Shown here: positions 23,856 through 33,202 of the stretch, in pieces
Position numbering within the stretch: the stretch's first letter is position 1
Layout: each line of letters begins with the position of its first letter
DNA from: Oceanobacillus_B kapialis
Lineage (GTDB): Bacteria > Bacillota > Bacilli > Bacillales > Amphibacillaceae
Strand: one strand, 5' to 3'
DNA: 64,000 nucleotides
NCBI RefSeq assembly: GCF_042685265.1
Contig: NZ_JBHUMX010000035.1
The notes under the pieces: model-generated
What the model saw: only the letters and a program-made list of their open reading frames with translations
The model's database searches: none
What the model was told of the DNA's origin: nothing
Made by a program: the position numbers and the translations under genes

Positions 23856-25522
23856 ACGTGTTGGCCCAAACGGAAGAAACATTAAAACAAGCAATTGCGG
23901 CAGCTGTTATACAAGCTGAGTTAGCGAAGGAAGAAGAACTCCCTTCCATCATTCTCGAAAAACCAAAAGACAAAGCACATGGTGACTTTGCGACAAACAT
24001 TGCCATGCAGCTTGCTAGAATAGCAAAAAAAGCACCGAGACAAATTGCAGAGGACATTACTGCTAACCTAGACAATACCAAAGCTTCCATTGAAAAAGTG
24101 GAAATTGCTGGACCTGGGTTCATTAACTTTTTTATGAAAAATGATTTTCTTGGAGAAATTATCCCAACCATTTTAAAAGATCAGTCTGCATATGGACGCA
24201 CGAATGCCGGCCAGGGTGAAAAGGTTCAGGTAGAATTCGTGTCCGTTAACCCAACAGGGGATCTTCACTTAGGTCACGCTCGTGGAGCGGCTTTTGGTGA
24301 TGTACTTTGTAATGTGTTGGATGCAGCAGGCTATCAGGTAGAGCGTGAATATTATATTAATGATGCAGGGAATCAAATTGATAACCTGGCATTATCCGTT
24401 GATGCCCGTTATTTCCAGGCGCTTGGTCAGGATGTAGCCATGCCGGAAGATGGCTACCACGGTGAAGATATTATTAAAATTGGTGAAAAGCTGGCACAAG
24501 AGCATGGGGACAGCTGGGCAGAGAAGGATAAAGCAGAGCGCTTGGCGTTTTTTAAAGAATATGGCCTTAAATACGAGCTTGGTAAAATTGAAGAAGACTT
24601 AGCTGAATTTCGGGTGCATTTTGATAACTGGTTCTCTGAACGTTCTTTGTATCAGGATGATAAAATTACTGAGGCGCTTGATGTGCTGAAAAACGGCAAT
24701 TATGTGTATGAGCAGGACGGCGCAACATGGTTCCGCACAACAGATTTCGGTGATGATAAAGACCGTGTACTGAAAAAACAGGATGGTAGCTATACGTACC
24801 TAACACCAGATGTTGCGTACCATAAAAATAAATTGGATCGTGGATTTAATAAAATCATTAACGTATGGGGTGCGGACCACCATGGGTACATTCCAAGAAT
24901 GCGTGCTGCTATTCAAGCATTGGGATACCCAGTGGAAAAATTTGATGTGAAAATCATTCAAATGGTAAACCTGTTTGAAAACGGCGAAAAGCTGCGCATG
25001 AGTAAGCGGACAGGGAAAGCTGTTGCGCTAAGAGAATTAATGGAAGAAGTTGGCGTAGACGCGGTTCGGTATTATTTTGTAACGCGTTCCAATGATTCTC
25101 AGCTTGATTTCGACATGGATTTGGCACGTTCTCAATCCAATGACAACCCAGTTTTCTATGTGCAATATGCTCATGCACGGATTTGTACAATGTTGAAACA
25201 GGCAGAAGGCAAAGGATTCAACTTGGAAGCTGGCTATGATGCGAGCTTGCTAACAGCAGAGAAGGAAGTTGACTTACTGAAAAAGTTAGGTGAATTCCCG
25301 CAAACAGTAGCTGATGCTGCAGATAAGCAAACACCGCACAAAGTCACGCAATATGTGTACGACCTTGCGACATTATTACACAGTTTCTACAATGCCGAAA
25401 AGGTTCTGGACGAATCGAATAAAGAGCTGACACATGCACGTATTGCGTTGATGGAGGCGGTGAGAACTGTCTTACAGAATGCATTGAAATTAATTGCAGT
25501 AACAGCGCCGGAAAAGATGTAA
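23852..25522 (+). CDS. argS: Arginyl-tRNA synthetase
   Basis: A 556-residue class I synthetase that charges tRNA-Arg. The Rossmann signature is PTGDLHLGHARGAAFGDVL (HLGH) and the second motif is LRMSKRTG (KMSKS variant). The N-terminal Arg-specific domain and the C-terminal DALR anticodon domain (QYVYDLATLLHSFYNA) are both present, so the gene is intact. Translation is coupled to ywiB by a 4-base overlap. No T-box leader is visible upstream. Confidence 0.96.
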   Translation: MNVLAQTEETLKQAIAAAVIQAELAKEEELPSIILEKPKDKAHGDFATNIAMQLARIAKKAPRQIAEDITANLDNTKASIEKVEIAGPGFINFFMKNDFLGEIIPTILKDQSAYGRTNAGQGEKVQVEFVSVNPTGDLHLGHARGAAFGDVLCNVLDAAGYQVEREYYINDAGNQIDNLALSVDARYFQALGQDVAMPEDGYHGEDIIKIGEKLAQEHGDSWAEKDKAERLAFFKEYGLKYELGKIEEDLAEFRVHFDNWFSERSLYQDDKITEALDVLKNGNYVYEQDGATWFRTTDFGDDKDRVLKKQDGSYTYLTPDVAYHKNKLDRGFNKIINVWGADHHGYIPRMRAAIQALGYPVEKFDVKIIQMVNLFENGEKLRMSKRTGKAVALRELMEEVGVDAVRYYFVTRSNDSQLDFDMDLARSQSNDNPVFYVQYAHARICTMLKQAEGKGFNLEAGYDASLLTAEKEVDLLKKLGEFPQTVADAADKQTPHKVTQYVYDLATLLHSFYNAEKVLDESNKELTHARIALMEAVRTVLQNALKLIAVTAPEKM

Positions 25523-25525
25523 AGT

Positions 25526-25564
25526 GAAAGAGAGTTGGGGACAAGAACCTCAGCTCTTTTTTTT
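25526..25564 (+). terminator. Terminator of argS
   Basis: GAGTTGGGG/CCTCAGCTC stem followed by an eight-T run. Confidence 0.82.
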
Positions 25565-25667
25565 ACATTTCTATCTTATTAGTTGGTAGTTATGTGTGTT
25601 TGCACCTTACTGGAGAACGAGCATAAAAGCGGCAGTACAGTATAGCAAATATTTTCCCAAATACAAG

Positions 25668-25697
25668 TTGACTGAATGATCATTCATCGTTTAAAGT
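25668..25697 (+). promoter_or_regulatory. fadF promoter with overlapping TetR-type operator
   Basis: TTGACT (25668) and a weak TAAAGT -10 (25692) flank the perfect 14-bp palindrome TGAATGATCATTCA (25673-25686). The half-site TGAATGA equals that of B. subtilis FadR, although there the halves are 4 bases further apart; the compact TGAnYGnnCRnTCA spacing is common for other TetR-family operators. Placed in the promoter spacer, it would repress when occupied. The likely ligand-binding partner is the TetR protein encoded at 32568. Confidence 0.65.
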
Positions 25698-25798
25698 AGA
25701 TGTATAAGCTATTTATTTAAACTATTCACAAAAATGAAATCGCTAACACTATTTGGGGATAGGAGACATGCCAAGAAAAGACAGAGGGGGAGCGGATA

Positions 25799-27907
25799 AT
25801 GGAGACGTTTTTGCTGATAAATGGAATAGCCTTTGCAGCCATCACGGTATATGGACTATATTTATTCGCTAAGGTAATAGCGACAAGGGTAGCGTATATC
25901 CGGTTGGGGAAGAAATCGGAATTTGATAGGGAATTCAAAGAGCGATTTCGTAGGATCGGAAAGATTGTATTTGGGCAATCGAAGCTATTAAAGGACAAAA
26001 AGTCAGGAATCATCCACGTGATGATGTTTTACGGCTTTATTCTGGTGCAGTTTGGGGCCATTGACTTTATTGTAAGGGGAGTCTCCCCAGGTAATCACTT
26101 ACCGTTTGGAATTTTTTATCCTGGTTTCGTATTTTTCCAGGAGCTAGTTACTTTGATGATTTTAGTGGCGGTAGTGTGGGCGTTTTACCGTCGCTATATG
26201 GAAAAGCTTGTTCGATTAAAGCGGGGGTTTAAAGCAGGGCTAGTACTTATTTTCATTGGAACGTTAATGGTTTCGGTCCTTGTAGGAAACGGAATGGCCT
26301 TAGTTTGGCATGGTCATGAGATGACGTGGACGGAGCCAATTGCTAGTTTAATAGCTGGGGCGTTTAGTTGGCTCTCACCAACGGCAGCTATGGTCGTATT
26401 TTTCATTGCATGGTGGATCCATACCATTACGTTACTGGCATTCCTTGTATATGTACCACAATCCAAGCATGCGCATTTAATCGCTGCACCAATTAATGTT
26501 TTTATAAGTAAGAGAGTACCAGGCAAGTTGAAGAAAATAGACTTTGATATTGACGAGGATGCAGAGGAAAGTGAAGAAGAGATTTCCTTTGGTGTTGGGA
26601 AAATAGAAGATTTTGAACAGCATCAAATGCTCGATTTTTATGCATGTGTGGAGTGTGGGCGCTGTACGGATGTATGCCCGGCTTCTGGTACAGGGAAAAT
26701 GCTTTCCCCAATGGATATTATGATCAAGCTACGAAACCACCTAACAGAAAAAGGCGCTGCCATTACAGGGAAATCTCCTTGGGTGCCAACCTATGCATTT
26801 GCAGGGACACAGGGGAATCAAGCGACTTCGAATGAAGAGGCAGCTGCTACTGTGCAGCATGCCAGTTTAATTGGAGATGTTATTACAGAGGAAGAGCTTG
26901 CCGGCTGCACAACATGCCGTAATTGTGAGGATGCTTGTCCGGTAAATAACGAACATGTCGGCACAATCATAGATTTGCGACGCTATCTGGTGATGACAGA
27001 AGGAAAAATGGATCAGGATGTACAGCGTGCTGTCATGAATATCGAACGTCAAGGTAACCCTTGGGGGCTGTCGAAAAAAGACCGCATCAAGTGGCGTGAA
27101 CTTGATGAGTCAGCTTATATTCCAACGATAAGAGAGCTGAAAAAGGAAGAACAGGAATTTGACTATCTGTTCTGGGTGAGCTCTATGGGTGCCTATGATA
27201 GCCGAAGCCAGAAGATTGCTATTGCCTTTGCAAAACTAATGAATCAGGCGGGAATTCGGTTTGCAATCCTTGGGAATAAAGAGGCAAATTCGGGAGATAC
27301 GGCAAGACGTATTGGGAATGAATTTTTATTCCAGGAAATTGCTGAGAAAAATATAAAAGAGTTTGAGAAAAATGGGGTTACCAAAATCGTAACCATCGAC
27401 CCACACGCATATAATATTTTTAAAAATGAATACCCTGATTTCGGATTTGAAGCAGAGGTGTACCATCACACGCAAATGCTTTATGACTTAGTGATGGAAG
27501 GAAAGCTATTACCAAAAGGAAAAATAAACCAAAGGCTTACCTACCATGATTCCTGTTACCTTGGAAGATATAACGGCGTGTATGATCCACCGAGGGAGAT
27601 ATTAAAATCAATCCCTGGTCTTGAACTGGTAGAGATGAAGCGTACAAAAGAAAATGGGATGTGCTGCGGAGCTGGTGGCGGGTTGATGTGGACCGAAGAA
27701 ACAACTGGAAACCGCATTAATGTCGCACGAACCGAACAGGCAATGGCCGTGCAACCAACCATGATCTCAAGTGCCTGCCCATACTGCCTGACGATGTTAA
27801 GTGATGGAACAAAAGCGAAGGATGTTGAAGAAGATATCAGCACGATGGACGTAGCCGAAATACTGGCACTGTCCGTATTTGCTGAGACTGAGAGCAAGAC
27901 AGCATAA
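25799..27907 (+). CDS. fadF: FadF: membrane iron-sulfur oxidoreductase of beta-oxidation
   Basis: A 702-residue protein with N-terminal NarI-like membrane helices, a central double [4Fe-4S] domain (CVECGRCTDVCP near residue 282 and CTTCRNCEDACP near 370) and two C-terminal CCG domains (HDSCYLGRYNG, GMCCGAGGGLMW, SACPYCLTML) of the heterodisulfide reductase type. In B. subtilis FadF (YwjF) belongs to the FadR regulon and is thought to pass electrons from acyl-CoA dehydrogenases/ETF to menaquinone. GAGGGGGAG precedes ATG. It heads a fatty-acid cluster and carries the operator just upstream. Confidence 0.9.
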   Translation: METFLLINGIAFAAITVYGLYLFAKVIATRVAYIRLGKKSEFDREFKERFRRIGKIVFGQSKLLKDKKSGIIHVMMFYGFILVQFGAIDFIVRGVSPGNHLPFGIFYPGFVFFQELVTLMILVAVVWAFYRRYMEKLVRLKRGFKAGLVLIFIGTLMVSVLVGNGMALVWHGHEMTWTEPIASLIAGAFSWLSPTAAMVVFFIAWWIHTITLLAFLVYVPQSKHAHLIAAPINVFISKRVPGKLKKIDFDIDEDAEESEEEISFGVGKIEDFEQHQMLDFYACVECGRCTDVCPASGTGKMLSPMDIMIKLRNHLTEKGAAITGKSPWVPTYAFAGTQGNQATSNEEAAATVQHASLIGDVITEEELAGCTTCRNCEDACPVNNEHVGTIIDLRRYLVMTEGKMDQDVQRAVMNIERQGNPWGLSKKDRIKWRELDESAYIPTIRELKKEEQEFDYLFWVSSMGAYDSRSQKIAIAFAKLMNQAGIRFAILGNKEANSGDTARRIGNEFLFQEIAEKNIKEFEKNGVTKIVTIDPHAYNIFKNEYPDFGFEAEVYHHTQMLYDLVMEGKLLPKGKINQRLTYHDSCYLGRYNGVYDPPREILKSIPGLELVEMKRTKENGMCCGAGGGLMWTEETTGNRINVARTEQAMAVQPTMISSACPYCLTMLSDGTKAKDVEEDISTMDVAEILALSVFAETESKTA

Positions 27908-27937
27908 TAAGAAATAGAAATTGTGATAGAATGAACA

Positions 27938-27966
27938 AAGGAAGGAGGGAAATCTCCCTCCTTTAG
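27938..27966 (+). terminator. Hairpin between fadF and the thiolase gene
   Basis: GGAGGGA-AAT-CTCCCTCC with a short T-stretch; a weak terminator or attenuator that would reduce read-through from fadF. Confidence 0.5.
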
Positions 27967-27980
27967 TTAGGCACAAAGGC

Positions 27981-27994
27981 TGAGCGAGCGTTCA
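27981..27994 (+). promoter_or_regulatory. Second candidate TetR-type operator
   Basis: TGAGCGAGCGTTCA shares the TGAnYGAnCRTTCA layout with the perfect palindrome at 25673 (ten of fourteen positions). It lies 79 bases before the thiolase start, just upstream of a weak TTCAAT-18-TATTAA promoter. It is an imperfect dyad, so evidence is moderate. Confidence 0.45.
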
Positions 27995-28072
27995 ATCAAT
28001 TCTTCACACCGTGCTATTAATGGAAGGTAACATAGCGACTCGTTATGAAATATAAAAAAGGTGGTTATAAAC

Positions 28073-29260
28073 ATGAGAAAATCCGTTATTGTATCTGGTG
28101 CAAGAACGCCATTTGGAAAATTTGGTGGCGCCCTTAAAGGCTTTACAGCATCCCAATTAGGCGGAAAAGCCATAAAAGCAGCTTTGGAAAGAGCAGGAAT
28201 GGAAGGTTCCGAGATTGACGAAGTCATTATGGGGACTGTCCTTCAAGGTGGTCAAGGACAAATACCATCACGCCAGGCCGCAAGAGAAGCGGGAATCCCG
28301 TGGGAAGTAAAAACGGAAACCATAAACAAGGTGTGTGCCTCAGGGCTTCGCAGTGTAACCCTTGCCGATCAATTAATCCGCCTAGGTGATGAAGAAGTGA
28401 TCGTTGCTGGTGGAATGGAAAGCATGAGCAATGCGCCGTATTTCCTTCCCGATGCTCGTTGGGGAAATCGGATGGGCGATAAGCAAGTGAAAGATATGAT
28501 GATCCATGATGGTCTATCGTGCTCTTTTGAAGGGGTCCATATGGGGAATTACGGAAACTCTACAGCAACGAAGCATGAATTAACCCGCGAAGCACAGGAC
28601 GAGTGGTCCTACCGCAGTCATCAGCGTGCTGTGGAAGCAATGGACAACGGCAAGTTCGCCGATGAAATTGTAGGGGTGGAGGTGCCACAGCGTAAGGGGG
28701 GCCCAATTCTTGTGGACACAGACGAAGCCCCAAGAAGAGACACGACGGTTGAGAAGCTAGCAGGCTTACGACCAGCTTTCGACAAAGATGGTACCATTAC
28801 GGCGGGAAATGCTCCTGGTGTAAATGACGGGGCATGTGCTTTTGTGGTGATGTCTGATGAGAAAGCAGCTGAAATGGGCAAAACACCAATGGCATATGTA
28901 CTTGGCCATGCAGAGGTTGCGGTCCAGGCAAAGGATTTTCCGGAAACACCAGGTCTTGTCATTAACAAGCTGTTAGAAAAAACGGGTTATAAAACAGATG
29001 ATATTGATTTATTTGAAATAAATGAGGCGTTTGCCGCGGTATCATTGGCAAGTGGGAAGATTGCTGAGATCGACTCGGAGAAAGTTAACGTAAATGGTGG
29101 TGCAGTTGCGCTAGGGCATCCAATTGGCGCAAGCGGGGCACGGATTATTTTAACCTTAATTCATGAACTAAAACGCCGTGGTGGCGGTATAGGAGTAGCT
29201 GCTATTTGTAGTGGTGGTGGGCAAGGAGATGCTGTGCTCATAGAAGTACCTAAACAGTAA
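28073..29260 (+). CDS. Acetyl-CoA C-acyltransferase (thiolase)
   Basis: A 395-residue thiolase that cleaves 3-ketoacyl-CoA with CoA, or condenses two acetyl-CoA. Catalytic residues: C88 in KVCASGLRS, the His of GHPIGASGARI, and C of CSGGGQGDA. GGVNPG-type loops and the substrate loop are normal. Start at ATG 28073 has AAAGGTGG 8 bases upstream; GTG 28061 lies inside that site. With hbd and two acyl-CoA dehydrogenases it can complete a beta-oxidation round. MmgA is the nearest B. subtilis analogue by gene order. Confidence 0.93.
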   Translation: MRKSVIVSGARTPFGKFGGALKGFTASQLGGKAIKAALERAGMEGSEIDEVIMGTVLQGGQGQIPSRQAAREAGIPWEVKTETINKVCASGLRSVTLADQLIRLGDEEVIVAGGMESMSNAPYFLPDARWGNRMGDKQVKDMMIHDGLSCSFEGVHMGNYGNSTATKHELTREAQDEWSYRSHQRAVEAMDNGKFADEIVGVEVPQRKGGPILVDTDEAPRRDTTVEKLAGLRPAFDKDGTITAGNAPGVNDGACAFVVMSDEKAAEMGKTPMAYVLGHAEVAVQAKDFPETPGLVINKLLEKTGYKTDDIDLFEINEAFAAVSLASGKIAEIDSEKVNVNGGAVALGHPIGASGARIILTLIHELKRRGGGIGVAAICSGGGQGDAVLIEVPKQ

Positions 29261-29270
29261 AGAACTATCA

Positions 29271-29314
29271 CATAGGGTCTATGTTTAATAGAAAGCTAAG
29301 GCCCTATGATTTTT
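29271..29314 (+). terminator. Terminator or attenuator after thiolase
   Basis: CATAGGG pairs with CCCTATG over a 22-base loop, then ATTTTTG; it splits the catabolic cluster into thiolase and hbd-onward segments. Confidence 0.55.
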
Positions 29315-29363
29315 GCTCTAAATATTTTTCTCAATTTTCTTGAATCAAATGAGGAGGGATGAC

Positions 29364-30224
29364 ATGATCAAAAAAGTGCTCGTAGTAGGTGCTGGGCAGA
29401 TGGGGGCAGGAATTGCACAGGTTTGTGCACAAGCAGGTTTAGAAGTTTTACTAAACGATCAAAAGGAAGAAGCGGTGCAAAAAGGGCTGGGATCTATTGA
29501 TAAGCTCCTTAGCCGATCAGTGGAAAAGGGACGGATAACCGAAGAAGAAAAAAAGGCAACACAAAATCGTCTAACCACATCAACAGGGTTACAGGACGCT
29601 GGAGATTGTGATCTTGTTATTGAAGCGGTCGTGGAAAAAATGGAAGTGAAAAAGACTGTCTTCCGTGAGTTAGACGGGATCGTGCCACAGCACGCCATTT
29701 TAGCCACAAATACATCTTCCCTAGCAATTACTGAAATTGCAGCAGTGACGAAGCGTCCTGATCAGGTTATTGGCATGCATTTTATGAATCCGGTTCCAGT
29801 GATGAAGCTCGTAGAAATCATTCGGGGCTTGCAAACAAGCGATGAAACCTTTCAAGCTATTGAAGATCTTACACAAAGGCTTGGGAAAGTCCCAGTATCA
29901 GCAAAAGACTTTCCGGGGTTTGTCTCCAATCGCATTTTAATGCCGATGATTAATGAAGCAATATTTGCGGTGTATGAAGGGGTTGCCACTGTAGAGGATA
30001 TTGATACCTCGATGAAGCTTGGGATGAATCATCCAATGGGACCGTTGACGCTTGCAGACTTTATCGGCCTGGATACATGTCTTTATATCATGGAAGTACT
30101 GCACGAAGGCTTCGCGGATAGCAAATACAGACCATGTCCTCTATTGAAGCAATATGTGCAGGCAGGCTGGTTAGGGAAAAAATCGGGTCGCGGCTTTTAT
30201 AACTATGATGAAACAACAGGATAG
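29364..30224 (+). CDS. 3-hydroxybutyryl/3-hydroxyacyl-CoA dehydrogenase
   Basis: A 286-residue NAD-dependent dehydrogenase that oxidises 3-hydroxyacyl-CoA to 3-ketoacyl-CoA. N-terminal VVGAGQMGAGIAQ is the dinucleotide-binding loop; GMHFMNPVPVMKLVEII holds the catalytic His; NHPMGPLTLADFIGLD is the C-terminal dimer region. GGAGGGATGAC precedes ATG 29364; an upstream in-frame TTG (29340) has no ribosome-binding site. The likely B. subtilis counterpart is MmgB. An enoyl-CoA hydratase is not in this cluster. Confidence 0.92.
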   Translation: MIKKVLVVGAGQMGAGIAQVCAQAGLEVLLNDQKEEAVQKGLGSIDKLLSRSVEKGRITEEEKKATQNRLTTSTGLQDAGDCDLVIEAVVEKMEVKKTVFRELDGIVPQHAILATNTSSLAITEIAAVTKRPDQVIGMHFMNPVPVMKLVEIIRGLQTSDETFQAIEDLTQRLGKVPVSAKDFPGFVSNRILMPMINEAIFAVYEGVATVEDIDTSMKLGMNHPMGPLTLADFIGLDTCLYIMEVLHEGFADSKYRPCPLLKQYVQAGWLGKKSGRGFYNYDETTG

Positions 30225-30239
30225 GCAGGTGGGATAAAG

Positions 30240-31376
30240 ATGAATTTACAATTTACGGAAGAACAAAACATGCTACAAAAAATGGTGCGCGATTTCGCGA
30301 AAAAGCGTGTGGCACCAGAAGTAGATCGTATGGAAAAAGAGCATCGTTTTCCAAAAGAACTGATTGGGGAGATGGCAGAGCTTGGATTAATGGGAATTCC
30401 AATTCCAGAACAATATGGTGGGAGCGGCATGGACTTTATATCATATGTGAGCACGATTCATGAGCTTTCAAAAGTAAGCGCTTCCTTGGGTGTGATTCTC
30501 TCTGTTCATACATCAGTTGGAACGAATCCGATCGTCTATTTTGGAAATGATGAGCAGAAGCAATATTACTTACCGAAATTAGCCAGTGGAGAATACTTAG
30601 GGGCCTTTGCTTTAACAGAGCCAGGTGCAGGTTCGGATGCCTCCAGTTTAAAAACGCGGGCTGAAAAGGATGGTGACCATTACATTTTAAACGGGTCAAA
30701 GGTGTTTATTACAAATGGTGGCCATGCAGATACGTTTATAACATTTGTAAGAACTGGGGAGGGATCGAAAGGCTTGAGTGCTTTCATCCTGGAACGAAAC
30801 ACTCCTGGGCTGGAGATTGGCAAGGAAGAACGAAAAATGGGGTTAAACGGGTCGAGCACAGTACCTCTCACGTTTGATCATTGCCGTGTTGCAAAAGAGC
30901 AGTTGCTTGGCAAAGAAGGAGATGGCTATAAAATTGCGATGAAGAACCTGCATGTTGGCCGGATTGGTATTGCTGCGCAGGCACTTGGAATTGCAGAGGC
31001 AGCGGTGGAGCTGGCAACTGAATATGCGAAAGAGAGACAGCAATTTCAAAAGCCAATCGCAGCAAATCAAGGGATTGCCTTTAAGCTTGCGGATATGGCT
31101 ACAGCTGCTGAAGCGGCAAAACTGCTAACCTATCAAGCAGCTTCTCTCGTCCAAGAGGGAGTTTCTTGCTCCAAAGAAGTATCGATCGCAAAAATGTTTG
31201 CATCGAAAACGGCTGTTAACAATGCGATTGAAGCTGTGCAAGTTTTAGGCGGCTATGGCTATACGGAAGATTACCCAGCTGAACGGCTTTTTCGGGATGC
31301 AAAAGTGACGGAAATATACGAAGGAACCAATGAAATTCAACATATGGTGATTGCTAAAGAATTGCTGAAAAAATAA
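30240..31376 (+). CDS. Acyl-CoA dehydrogenase (first copy)
   Basis: A 378-residue FAD enzyme that introduces the alpha-beta double bond into acyl-CoA. Domains in order: N-terminal helical domain, beta-barrel with FALTEPGAGSDASSL and FITNGGHADTFITFV, and the C-terminal helical domain with RQQFQKPIAANQGI and the IYEGTNEIQHM signature. The catalytic Glu lies in the YEGTNEIQ region. It follows hbd by 15 bases and its TAA overlaps an ATG of the next gene. Chain-length or branched-chain preference cannot be read here. Confidence 0.93.
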   Translation: MNLQFTEEQNMLQKMVRDFAKKRVAPEVDRMEKEHRFPKELIGEMAELGLMGIPIPEQYGGSGMDFISYVSTIHELSKVSASLGVILSVHTSVGTNPIVYFGNDEQKQYYLPKLASGEYLGAFALTEPGAGSDASSLKTRAEKDGDHYILNGSKVFITNGGHADTFITFVRTGEGSKGLSAFILERNTPGLEIGKEERKMGLNGSSTVPLTFDHCRVAKEQLLGKEGDGYKIAMKNLHVGRIGIAAQALGIAEAAVELATEYAKERQQFQKPIAANQGIAFKLADMATAAEAAKLLTYQAASLVQEGVSCSKEVSIAKMFASKTAVNNAIEAVQVLGGYGYTEDYPAERLFRDAKVTEIYEGTNEIQHMVIAKELLKK

Positions 31377-31390
31377 TGGGGGAATTGGCG

Positions 31391-32533
31391 ATGAATTTTC
31401 AACTAACCGAAGAACAAGAAATGCTACGCAAAATGGTTCGAAGCTTTGCGGAAAAGGAAGTCGAGCCTACTGCAGCGGAACGAGATGAAGAAGAGCGCTT
31501 TGATAGGGAGATTTTTGATAAGATGGCAGAACTCGGACTTACAGGGATACCATGGCCGGAAGAATATGGCGGGATTGGCTCAGATTATGTCAGCTATTGT
31601 ATTGCGGTTGAAGAATTATCACGCGTCTGTGCTTCTACTGGTGTGACGCTATCTGCCCATCTATCGCTGGCAAGCTGGCCAATTTACACATACGGAAATG
31701 AAGAACAGAAAAAGACTTTTCTTAAGCGGCTTGCTACAGGGGAGGCATTAGGTGCTTACGCGTTGTCTGAGCCTGGTGCTGGCAGTGATGTTGTTTCTAT
31801 GAAAACGTCCGCGAAGGAAGACGGCGAAGCGTACGTTTTAAACGGTAGCAAAGTTTGGATTACGAACGGTGGCGTGGCGGATATTTATATTGTGTTTGCC
31901 AAAACAGATGCTGATTCAAGGCATAAGGGGATTAGCGCCTTTATCGTAGAAAAGGGCACTGACGGGTTCACCTTTGGGAAAAAGGAGAAAAAACTTGGGA
32001 TTCGTTCCTCGCCGACAACGGAGCTTATATTTGAAAATTGCCGCATACCAAAGGAAAACATGCTTGGGAAAGAAGGGGAAGGCTTTAAAATCGCCATGAC
32101 AACGTTGGATGGCGGAAGAAACGGAATCGCGGCACAAGCTCTTGGAATTGCCCAAGGAGCACTCGATGCAGCAGTTACCTATGCGAAGGAAAGGGAGCAG
32201 TTTGGCAAGCCTATTGCTACAAACCAAGGTATTTCGTTTAAATTGGCAGATATGGCCACAGAAGTGGAGGCTTCCAGACTATTAACCTATCAGGCAGCCT
32301 GGTTAGAGTCTCAAGGGCTGCCATACGGCAAAGCGTCAGCAATGTCAAAGTTATTTGCGGGGGATGCGGCAATGCGTATCACAGTAGAGGCTGTCCAAGT
32401 ATTTGGAGGCTATGGTTATACCAAGGATTACCCAGTTGAAAGATATATGCGCGACGCTAAGATTACACAAATTTATGAGGGAACGAATGAAATACAACGG
32501 CTCGTTATCGGTAGAATGTTGACCAAAGACTAG
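31391..32533 (+). CDS. Acyl-CoA dehydrogenase (second copy)
   Basis: A 380-residue paralogue of the preceding gene, with YALSEPGAGSDVVSM, VWITNGGVADIYIVF, REQFGKPIATNQGI and QIYEGTNEIQRLVIG. The two share the fold and many motifs but are clearly diverged, so they probably serve different substrates (for example straight against isobutyryl or 2-methylbutyryl CoA; inference from IcmF nearby). Start at 31391 has GGGGGA 7-8 bases upstream; ATG 31376 overlaps the previous stop. Same operon. Confidence 0.93.
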   Translation: MNFQLTEEQEMLRKMVRSFAEKEVEPTAAERDEEERFDREIFDKMAELGLTGIPWPEEYGGIGSDYVSYCIAVEELSRVCASTGVTLSAHLSLASWPIYTYGNEEQKKTFLKRLATGEALGAYALSEPGAGSDVVSMKTSAKEDGEAYVLNGSKVWITNGGVADIYIVFAKTDADSRHKGISAFIVEKGTDGFTFGKKEKKLGIRSSPTTELIFENCRIPKENMLGKEGEGFKIAMTTLDGGRNGIAAQALGIAQGALDAAVTYAKEREQFGKPIATNQGISFKLADMATEVEASRLLTYQAAWLESQGLPYGKASAMSKLFAGDAAMRITVEAVQVFGGYGYTKDYPVERYMRDAKITQIYEGTNEIQRLVIGRMLTKD

Positions 32534-32567
32534 TTATGACGGAGATGGTGATAAAGGGGGGATTCAG

Positions 32568-33176
32568 GTGACTGAGGAACAGGTTTTTTCAGCGGTGAAG
32601 GATAAAGAGCTGGTGGAAAAAAGGCGTAAGCAAATGATTCAAGGTGCCCTTAATTTGTTTAAAGAAAAAGGGTTCCACCGCACGACAACCCGGGAAATTG
32701 CCAAAGAATCAGGGTTTAGCATTGGCACATTATATGAATATATCCGAACAAAGGAAGACGTGTTGTTTTTAGTATGTGACGCTATCTATGAACAGGTACA
32801 AAACAGACTAACAGCGGTTATTCATGTGAAGGGTTCTCCGCTTGAAAAGCTTGTATCTGTAATTGATGCGTACTTTCGTTTAATGGATGAAATGCAAGAA
32901 GAAATCGTCATTATGTACCAGGAAGTAAAATCACTAAAGAAAAACTCAAAGGAATATGTACTGCAAAAAGAAAGAGAAATGGTGCAAATGCTAGAAAAAG
33001 TCATTGTGACATGTTTACCGGAGAGCGTTACGTCAAAAGATGCTATGCTTTTGGCAAATAACATCTTCATTCAGGGACAAATGTGGAGTTTTCGTCGCTG
33101 GATGCTTCACCGTGAGTTTACGATAGATGAGTATATTGAGCGACAAACCCAATTAATTTTACGCTCTCTTTCGTAG
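32568..33176 (+). CDS. TetR/AcrR-family regulator (FadR-like) of the acyl-CoA cluster
   Basis: A 202-residue regulator. The N-terminal helix-turn-helix (TTREIAKESGFSIGTLYEYI, residues about 40-59) is typical of TetR; the C-terminal helical ligand domain matches acyl-CoA-sensing members in placement beside beta-oxidation genes. GTG start with AGGGGGG at 7-8 bases. It lies in line between the second acyl-CoA dehydrogenase and icmF, so it is co-expressed with its targets and probably releases the operators at 25673 and 27981 when bound by acyl-CoA. The ligand is inferred. Confidence 0.85.
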   Translation: MTEEQVFSAVKDKELVEKRRKQMIQGALNLFKEKGFHRTTTREIAKESGFSIGTLYEYIRTKEDVLFLVCDAIYEQVQNRLTAVIHVKGSPLEKLVSVIDAYFRLMDEMQEEIVIMYQEVKSLKKNSKEYVLQKEREMVQMLEKVIVTCLPESVTSKDAMLLANNIFIQGQMWSFRRWMLHREFTIDEYIERQTQLILRSLS

Positions 33177-33202
33177 GGAGCAAAAGAAGGAGAGGTAATA
33201 GT

